Below are positions 56,167 through 64,000 of a stretch of 64,000 nucleotides of DNA, one piece after another. The notes below the pieces were generated by a model, which was not told the origin of the DNA, did no database searches, and worked only from the letters and a program-made list of their open reading frames with translations. The position numbers and the translations under genes were made by a program. Location of the stretch: the NCBI GenBank assembly GCA_007922225.1, contig ML679966.1, forward strand, positions 35,096,793 through 35,160,792. Reading direction: 5' to 3'. Source of the DNA: Emydura subglobosa. Its lineage: Eukaryota > Chordata > Testudines > Chelidae. Position 1 is the first letter of the stretch. Every line of letters begins with the position of its first letter.

Positions 56167-56795
56167 GTGAATTTTAGTAAACTTTCCTTGGTTGCTCTCA
56201 TTTTTGTTGAGTATTGCTTCCCATACCACTCCCAAGTAATAAAGGCAAGATTGAAGTGGACATAGCTGTTTTTTCAAGCTCTCATTTTACATCAGTGATT
56301 TTCAGTGTATCTCACAAACTTGCTAGATTAAAAAAATATTGTTTGTTGTGTCATCACTGCTGCAAGCATGTGAGTTAATGGCCTAGTGTACTAACAAGTG
56401 CTAAGTGAAACTATTCTTGCTTTATGTGGTGGGTTTTATTTATTTTTTAGTTATGGTGCATTTTTTGTGCCAGTTAAAGAATTAATGCAGAGATGCTGGA
56501 GAAGCTTTGGAGATTATGGCATGATATTTTACTCTTCAGCCTTCTAGTTTTTTTACTTTGTTTTGTACCCTTCATCCATGATGAATCTGAGATGTAAGAT
56601 GTCTTTTCTTTTAAGTTCTTCTGTTGTCTAATGTCAGTTAGATATACTCTGCTTTATTTTCCATCTGATATTTGTCTAAATGAGGACAAACTACCATAAG
56701 AAAATAACAATATTTTAATACAACCTAGCTACCTGTTTTTATCTTCAATAGACTGGAGTGAAACATTGACTTCAATTTTCTCTTAAAGTCACTCT

Positions 56796-56831
56796 TTAAT
56801 TTATATTAAAACTGCTTTTAATATAAATTAA
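56796..56831. repeat. Perfect AT-rich inverted repeat
   Basis: 16-bp arms (56796-56811 and 56816-56831) are exact reverse complements around a 4-nt CTGC loop. Confidence 0.9.
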
Positions 56832-57370
56832 GTTTCTAAATTCAGTTGCAGTACTAAAGTCATTTTATTTTGATTGTTGAGTTACAATGTGTGGTAAGTA
56901 TTTCATTCTTGAGCTTCATAAAACCAGTTCAGAACAGATGATAGCTGTTCCTCTGTTCCAAACTATAGTAAAAGAAACAGCAATTGTAGCCCGACATTTT
57001 TTTGCGCCATTCTTTCTTACTCATACATTGTTGCAGTATCCAATAGTTTTCTTTTCTGTCTTAGTGAGCACATTTTTTACAGTAGCTTCTGTAGCTTTTC
57101 TTTCCTCCATGTTCATCATGGAAGAGTTCAGGAAATGCAAGCTCCCATTGCAGCTAACCATTACAGGGTCAAACTCTCTTCTGCACCTGCTGCTTGCCCT
57201 GATAGGGGGAGAGTTAAGTGCTCCAACTCAGAGACTGCCTCATCTGAGTCTGGGGATTGAGGTTTGAAGTCTAATAGGAAGACAGCCTGGGGGCAAGAGC
57301 TAGTGATCTGTCACTGTTTAGGTAAGTATTTTCATTGTATAAACCCAACAGATGATTTGTCATACCTTTG

Positions 57371-57410
57371 TCATACCTTTTCTGGGAATGTCATACCTTT
57401 TCTGGGAATG
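57371..57410. repeat. 20-bp exact tandem duplication
   Basis: TCATACCTTTTCTGGGAATG occurs twice in a row. Confidence 0.9.
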
Positions 57411-59730
57411 AGGAGAATATTTATTTTTAGGTTATGTACCTATCTCCTATAGATGTCTGAGGACAATCACATTTTTTCTTTGACGTATATAGCTTCTGTC
57501 TGCTTCAGTACAGAATCTATCATTTTATATTGATCTTGTTAATTGCCCGTAATGGAAACATGAATGAATTAAGAAAAATAGCTTTCATTTGACTACAGAT
57601 TGTTCATAACCACTCCAGACTTCATGTTTGAGCTATGATTATAATTAGAATGTGACAAAACATAATTATTGGTAAATTTTGTAACTGTATGGTTTTAGTT
57701 ATTGAAAAAGCATTTTATGGCTGATCATTTGAAGGGTCTAAAACATGCATTTAAAAGGGCATACATTTGGTTAGGATGAGAAACGAGTAAGCTTAACAGG
57801 GTAATGAAGAACCGTCTTATTTTATCATTTAGTTAACAAACATTTTTCATTCTCCATTGCAACTATAAAAGCCATAATATTATATGCCTTCATCTGGTAG
57901 GTTTAGACTGGCCTCGAAGTAATTAACAAAAATAAATCTTACAATATTTACATATTTTCCAAAATCGATCAGCCAGTAGAAATCTTCGGGGATTTTATCC
58001 CTTACCTGACAAGTCTGTAATAATTAGTTTTTAATTCAGTTTTTCTATCAATTACCCTTTTTAGTTTATGGATAAAAGAAGGTCATTAAAACTATAATGT
58101 TTTCTGAAAGTGAGCTATTGCAACATGCATTTTCTGGCTGAAAATTTGGACAATTATGTCAATCTTGTGCATGTTCGATTAACATTAGATAATTTCGAAT
58201 CAAAGTATTCGTTTAAAATCCAGGGTGACCATTGCAACAAAATGTTGAATATAAAATTATTTTACATTGAAATAGCTCCACAATGATTTTTCTTTAAACT
58301 GGATATCCTATGAGGTTAAAGAATCCAAAGTTCTTTATTATCAGTACTAATTACTTAAGCACTGAAAGTGTATGAGGTGTTTGTACATAAAAATGTAAAG
58401 GGAGACAATTCTTGCTTTAGACAACTTACCATCTAAGGCCTGTGTCCTACAACTTCTTGTACACAGTTGGACTACTGTGTCTGTGTGAAGCTCTGTTTAA
58501 GGCATTGAGGCCATGCAAAGGCTCTGCAGTCCACTCTTTATGTGCAAAGTTACAAGATCAAAGCCTATATGGAAGTATAACATGATTTAGCTAAATTCCC
58601 ATATGAGATTTTGAGATACTGGTATCTTAACAACTATCCAATAAATGTTGTTAAATAAATGGAAATTGTTTTACAGATGTTAAGGACTGGAAAGTTGAGT
58701 GTAGATAGTTTAAAAAAACATAGGAAATACTTTTGTTACTATATTTCTCATTCTGCATTTAAATTTTGGTTCTTGATTCATCCTATTAGCTAATGCATAT
58801 ATCATACAGTATACTTTAGAAAAGTCTTAGTTTTTTTTCTTGCTCCTAACTCCACTTTTGCTACTGCATTTCCAAAGAGAGTCTCTGAAGAGGTGGCATC
58901 TGTGTCGGCAGCAACAGTTAGCATGGCCATTCCACCGCTGAAGCACTGTCTTTTCTATTTCTTTCCTAGTACTCACATATTTCTCTAACAAAATCTTTAG
59001 GATATTTTGCTTATATACTATGTCACTGTCAGCTGAAAAATGTGTGGGGAAAATAGGTGTTATAGGTATTTGTACCAGAAGTACATAATAAAATAGAAAT
59101 CTTACAAAATCTTGCAATACTTTACAAACTTTTCTATATTTCTGATATTTCTTACAAAACTGTAAATGCCAGTAGCTGCTTGGTTAAAGTACATGAATTG
59201 AATATTCTTGGTGTGACTTTCAATAGTGAAGTAGTTAATTAGGGTGTAAGTTAGCATCTTATTAAATGGAGAATGATTTCACCTTGTTTTGCAGTTTGTT
59301 TTTGGTGTGAAGACTTTATATTCCATTAGTTCACTTGATGATGAGTGTCTCTGAAAATAATTTTCATATTTTAAATCAAAATGTTATTTTATAAAATAAG
59401 ACATTTTGCAGGAAGACTAACTTAACCCAGATTTTATTGTCCTTGGTCATATGCCTTGAAAAGGTTATGAATTTTTATCTTCTTTTATCTTGGAAATGTG
59501 GAATTCTTTAGCTCACTCAAACACACACCCTTTTTTAATGTCGAAAACAATTTCTGACAAGTAACACTTCCATATAAAATATGGGAATTTATTAACTGCG
59601 AGAGTAACTGTTTTAATATTACTCAAGAGGTGAATGATGTGATCTATCTTTTCAGTGTGTGTTGTTATATCGAGTGATGGTACTATTAAAATTCTGAGGC
59701 TGAGCTAATGAAGAAAACATTATTTTGAAG

Positions 59731-59837
59731 GTACAGCAGGGCAGAACTGGAAATATGGAGAAGGAGGTGCCAGTGCAATCGACCAAAGCAGAGTTTACGT
59801 CTCCTCCCCCTCTGTTCAAATCAGGAATCCCAAACAG
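59731..59837 (+). CDS. FIP1L1: FIP1L1 coding exon 9
   Basis: Encodes [20 protein letters not shown], then [15 protein letters not shown] and two bases of an Arg codon. Compare mammalian VQQGRTGN...[16 protein letters not shown]. Acceptor TTTTGAAG, donor GTCAGT, entry phase 0, exit phase 2. It begins the Pro-rich middle part of the protein. Confidence 0.96.
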
Positions 59838-62757
59838 GTCAGTTGGACAATCATAATTTCATAACTTGTTGTAAAGAGATTTTTCTTTTTAAAGGTTTTG
59901 TTCTCTGGTAGGAATAAACAAAAAGAGTTTTACTAGTTAAAAATATGAGAGGAAGCATGATCTTACTCAGTTTCCACTCTGTAACCAGCTCTCAGTGAAG
60001 CGTTTCTGTTTGTGCCTGCAATGCAGCTCCTTTGATGTTCCTAAAAGAAAAGGTAGAATGACAGACCAGGAAAAAGTAATAGGACTAAACAGGATGACAA
60101 CAATGAAAATCCCAACGTTGGTATCTCTTGTAGTATTTTCTGTATTGTTACTTTGGCCCCCAAGAGTAGAGTAGCCATCAAAATGTCTCTTGTTTACACT
60201 GCAGTACCAGGCACTAACACAAATATATCTTTTCTAAATAAACAAAATTTAGAGTTGGAAAGCTAGAACAAAACAACTCAGGGCTTCTGTCAGCTAATCC
60301 CCTCCCTGCAAGGTATCGCTTGTTTTCTTGCACTTGGTTGACACTTAGTGTACTTTTCTTTAAAAATGAAGGGAATAACTTGAAATAATTTCATTATTGT
60401 AGTGTTGTTCCACACCCTGGCTTTAACATGTTCTACTTGTGTCCTTCTCCCTAAGGAGAGATGTAAGAGGAGTAAGCTGTTACTGTGTTTGTGATTATGA
60501 ACTTGGCTCTCTTTGGAGTCCATGCCCCTACTTTGTGCTGGTTAATAGGTGCCGTTTCTGTGGGTGCTTTGGGGCTCAAGCATCCACTGGGGGGGAAAAA
60601 AAAGGGGGGTGTATGTGCTCAGCAGCCACGAGCCACAGCATAGGCAGCAGGTATAAGAGGCTTTGGGAGGCTAAGCCTCTCCAAACAAGGCAAGAAATGC
60701 CAAACGCGATGCACCTCCCTTTGTAGGCATGCCAGCCCATGGAGCATTGCTGCTGGAAGCTCCCAAGAAGCAAGGGGGCCACTGGTGCTGGACCGTGGCC
60801 CCACCTGCTCTCTGCCCCAGAGCCCTTCTTCCACTAGGCCTCTTCCCTCCAAAGGTGTGCCTTCACTCCGCTTCTTCCTGCCCTCGCTCTGCCCTTCTCT
60901 CGAGACCTCCCCACCTGCCGCTTGCTCCTCTCTGCCCTCTGTTCTCCCCCCTCCCTATCCCAGTTGCTAGCCTTTAAGGCAGGAAAAGGCAGAAAGGAGT
61001 GAGTGGGGGGACGCCTCGGGGGACGGGGCAGAGAGGAGTTGTGCTGATTGTCAGATGGTCCTGAAGAGCAATTCTGCTGGTAACTCAAAAAATCTAAAGG
61101 CATTTTATCATAGGATCATAGACATTAGAGATGATGGAAGGGAAAATGTATTGAGTCATCCAGTCCCACTCCTCCCCAATTCAAGGTTTTTCGCTGTTCA
61201 TTTTTTAGTACTATCAGGATAATTTTTAATGTCCCAAAGAAGAGGGCTTTTATCACATTTTTGAAAGGCTGTTTAACAGGCAAATGCATCTCTCTTTAAA
61301 GAAATCCTTGCTTGATATTAGGCCAAAATGTTCCCTTCCTGTTGCTCCTATTTATACTCTGTTGTACTACACTAAATAATTCCCCTCTCTGCTTTGGGCT
61401 TACACTGTTGAGATGTTGGTAGGTTATTTTCAAGGCTTTCCACCAACCCTTTCTTGTCCAAGAAACTGTATAATTTTTAAACTTTCCTCATTAATGTATC
61501 TTTTTAGCCCCCCTACTAATTATTAAATAATTTTTATTTCTCTTCTCTGAACTACCTCTAGTTTGTCTCTTTTGGTAATGAGCTTCCCAGACTGAACACA
61601 GTATTCGAGGTCTGATCACTTTAGAACTGTGCAGAGTGCCATTGTTGTTCCATAATCAGATACCTTTGTGTAACGAAGCCCATTATTTCATTGGTATTTT
61701 AAATACTTGAGATAATGTTAAATATATATCAGTTCAGCTGAAGAAATGTGGAGAAAACTGGTAGTGTAGATATGCATTGCATATTCTATGGATGTATATT
61801 ATATGAGTGTGCTGTTTTAGTTTTTTTAGCACCATGTGCGCGTGTGTGTGTGTGTTTGTGCGCATCTGATTTAATTTGTTGTTTTGTAAGGAAAATCTCT
61901 GTGGCATGCTTCAGCTGGGATAAGTATTTGATGGTATGCCTGTTCCCTTTTCCAGCTTTTCTTGCCTACTTCTATTTCCCCTCACATCCCTTATCTTTGA
62001 GTTCATTTTTCTGATTGTTCAGTGGTACTAAAGTCAGTAAACATTGTTTGTTAATTAGAGAAGTCTTGAGCAATTGGAGGTATGCTCCTTTTCTTAAAGA
62101 GCTGAGTTTACTCCCTCTCTAGGTCACCCAACTTTTGATAGATTTGGAAGTGGAGACTGGAAATCAAATCTGGTTTTCTTGCCTGGTGACTTTGAAAGAA
62201 AAATATTTATAAATTATTATGACTGAGTTTTGTTCAGTAATTAGTTTTGGATCATTTGCAATGCATGCTTCTACTTACTACATTTTTGGTAGAACGTAGT
62301 AGCAGCGGTGCAAAGCTCACCACCACCACCATCCTCCTTACACCTTGTTCGTATATATGGGAAGGTTACTCTGATTTTTTTTATTGCCAGTTAGTGGCTT
62401 AATGAAAAAACTTGGAAAAACTGTTTTAAATGTTCTGATCCCTTAAAATGAGAGAATTTTAATTAGGTATGGATCATTTCAGGTGGTAGGATTGCACTGC
62501 AATCCCAGTCTGATGTCACCTGTTAAAAATTCCCAGTGTAGTATGAGCTGCTAGGAGTAGTATTGTATGTAAATTTGCTAGTAATGCTTCTTATCTTACA
62601 TAAGAACTCCCGATAGCTTTTAACAGTAGATGATATGCTGGGTGGAGGGAGCTGAAAAATGACAGTGGAAATGGGAGTAGGGAAGAGAAGAGGAGATCAA
62701 AGAACAGAAAAGATAGAAATACAAGAAAAAAAAGACCTAGAAAATTTATCTCACCAG
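59838..62757. other. FIP1L1 intron 9
   Basis: Contains a C/G-rich low-complexity block at about 60590-61080 that opens long spurious frames on both strands, and a CR1 fragment at 61105-61700. A TG repeat lies near 61840-61858. Confidence 0.55.
61105..61700 (-). mobile_element. CR1 LINE 3' fragment
   Basis: Begins TCATAGGATCATAGACATTA, the reverse complement of the ATTCTATGA-type tail of CR1. It continues with GATGGAAGGGA, CATCCAGTCCCACTCCTCCC and later CR1-like 3'-region text. It is antisense to FIP1L1, truncated, and has no open frame. Confidence 0.75.
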
Positions 62758-62865
62758 AAACAGCGCCTCTTCTCAGTCACAGACAAGCACTGCTTCCAGA
62801 AAAGCCAGTTCAGGCATCGGGAAGTGGCAGGAGCGATATGGGAGGGCCGAATCACCTGAACTAAG
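62758..62865 (+). CDS. FIP1L1: FIP1L1 coding exon 10 (gene continues beyond window)
   Basis: After TCTCACCAG, 108 nt finish the split Arg codon and encode [20 protein letters not shown], then [15 protein letters not shown] and two bases, ending at a GTAAGA donor. Mammalian FIP1L1 has [36 protein letters not shown]. Phase 2 at both ends, so it too could be skipped in frame. The next expected part (the segment that follows SPDLR in mammals) is not in the remaining 1.1 kb. Confidence 0.96.
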
Positions 62866-64000
62866 GTAAGAAAAACAAAAAATTAGGGCACAATCCTTAT
62901 TTAACATCCCCACTCCCACCCAGGTTTTTGTCATTGGTGGGACATTGTCCCACTTAGACAGATTTTGGAAATCTACCTAGTCAAGTCTGCCGTGTGGTTT
63001 CCTGGATGTACTCTTATGCCTAGATATTGCAGCACATATTTTCCCTCATTTGGGAGTCTGAGAACAGGTAGTGGTCCTACCATATAATATATATATGTGA
63101 AAAGCAAAAACTGAAAAGCATTTAATTTTAAAAACATTTTTTATCTAGTGTTTGAACTTAGAGCCTATTAATTCCTTCCGTCCAATGGCTTATCAGCTGG
63201 AACACCCTAATACCCAAATAACTTTTCCTCTAGTATATATATCCGTAATAGTGGTCAGACAGTAGCATGGAAACTTGTTCAAATGATACAGATAAAACTA
63301 TCATTGGCTATTAAAAAGCTAAGTAGCCATTTTAGCTAGGTGGTAATTGAATTTTCTTTCAAATGAAATCTATATACAATATATGAATACTCCTGTAGAA
63401 TGGAAGAGTTCCATTTGATTGAATATCTTTAATGATATCTCATCTATTTATAGCTTTGTTATTAGGTTTATTTAGAAACTGCAGTATAAATATAATCATG
63501 CAGAAGATTAAAGTTTGTTTAATAATCTAAAAATATTCTGTAATTCTGAAAGAACTAGAATACTATGGAAATAATTTAGTAATGTCTAAATAATACAATA
63601 TTTGTTTAGGATTTTTAACATGTTAACAGAGAGAGATAATTACAGGGTGGATCTTGTTCTGACAGTTATTGGACTATTTGCGCCACTGTCCCATGTTTGG
63701 AGTCTCTGTGAGAGCACCATCGAGAGGTGTCAGACCTTGCACTCATGGAGTGAAATGCCAGTTTGCCCACTGTCATGCCAAGACTTATGTTACAGTTCCT
63801 TGAGTATCAACCATAACTAATTCGGCAGATTTTAGTGTAGTATGACCCTGAAAAGTTTTCTCTTTGGGAGCCTGTGACAATGTAAGCTTGCAATGAGAAA
63901 GATACAGCTTCTTCAGAACAAAACATGATTTATTTTGCCCAAAGGATACACAGTGCTTAAATAAATGGATATAAAATAAGAGGTCTTACATGGATATTCC
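62866..64000. other. FIP1L1 intron 10 (start)
   Basis: AT-rich intron; no exon, RNA gene or recognised repeat. Confidence 0.6.

Larger units (their letters stand above)
56167..59730. other. FIP1L1 intron 8
   Basis: 3.6-kb AT-rich intron with a perfect 36-bp hairpin at 56796-56831 and an exact 20-bp tandem duplication at 57371-57410. The 126-codon frame at 56887-57267 is hydrophobic but matches nothing known to me and is not supported as an exon. Confidence 0.55.

Noticed and set aside
56887..57267. 126-codon hydrophobic frame in FIP1L1 intron 8
   Set aside because: No splice sites that fit the phases of the neighbouring exons and no similarity recognised; probably chance.
60576..61103. Overlapping frames near 60.6-61.1 kb
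   Set aside because: C/G-rich intron sequence gives stop-poor frames in several phases; none matches FIP1L1 or any family I know.
62659..62859. 66-codon frame overlapping FIP1L1 exon 10
   Set aside because: It is in a different phase from the conserved exon; splice sites and protein similarity support the frame beginning at 62758.

Overview
The window is a stretch of a land-vertebrate nuclear genome, most likely a turtle and possibly another archelosaur. It holds large introns with consensus splice sites, CpG-island promoters, CR1 LINEs, several Ty3/Gypsy lineages, hAT DNA transposons, foldback MITEs and tRNA/CORE-type SINE fragments. I see no microbial or phage-like operon and no CRISPR array, and I recognised no tRNA or rRNA gene. 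The species assignment is inferred from repeat style and from the two genes recognised.

Genes: two host genes lie head to head. SCFD2 (Sec1/Munc18-like) is on the minus strand. Its first coding exon (14145-14979) sits at a CpG island, exon 2 is at 8780-8948, and the rest lies beyond the left edge. FIP1L1 (a subunit of the mRNA 3'-end processing factor CPSF) is on the plus strand. It starts at 39941, and ten coding exons keep one continuous reading phase to 62865, with the rest beyond the right edge. This divergent neighbour order is also known in human 4q12.

Layout: 1-14144 is SCFD2 exon 2 and its flanking introns, with old SINE and CR1 scraps. 14145-15300 is SCFD2 exon 1 and promoter. 15310-39400 is a transposon-filled intergenic region: a CR1 on the minus strand; a chromodomain-bearing Sushi-like Gypsy on the minus strand, opened by three later insertions; a Gmr1-like Gypsy on the plus strand whose gag looks like a SCAN domain and whose integrase precedes RT/RNase H; a MITE beside a 10-N assembly gap; and a third Gypsy fragment on the minus strand. 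39440-40330 is the FIP1L1 CpG island. 40023-64000 is FIP1L1 introns and exons, with foldback elements in the introns and a nearly full-length, dead hAT transposon (52611-54938) with recognisable ends and target-site duplication.

No new biological system is evident. The points most worth a second look are the Gmr1/SCAN-type element with its integrase-to-RT deletion fusion, the nested insertion history at 19.7-29.1 kb, a degenerate hammerhead-ribozyme-like core at 28.34 kb, the hAT element with decaying 8-bp duplications, a FIP1L1 microexon that I cannot find, and a 3-nt acceptor shift in FIP1L1.
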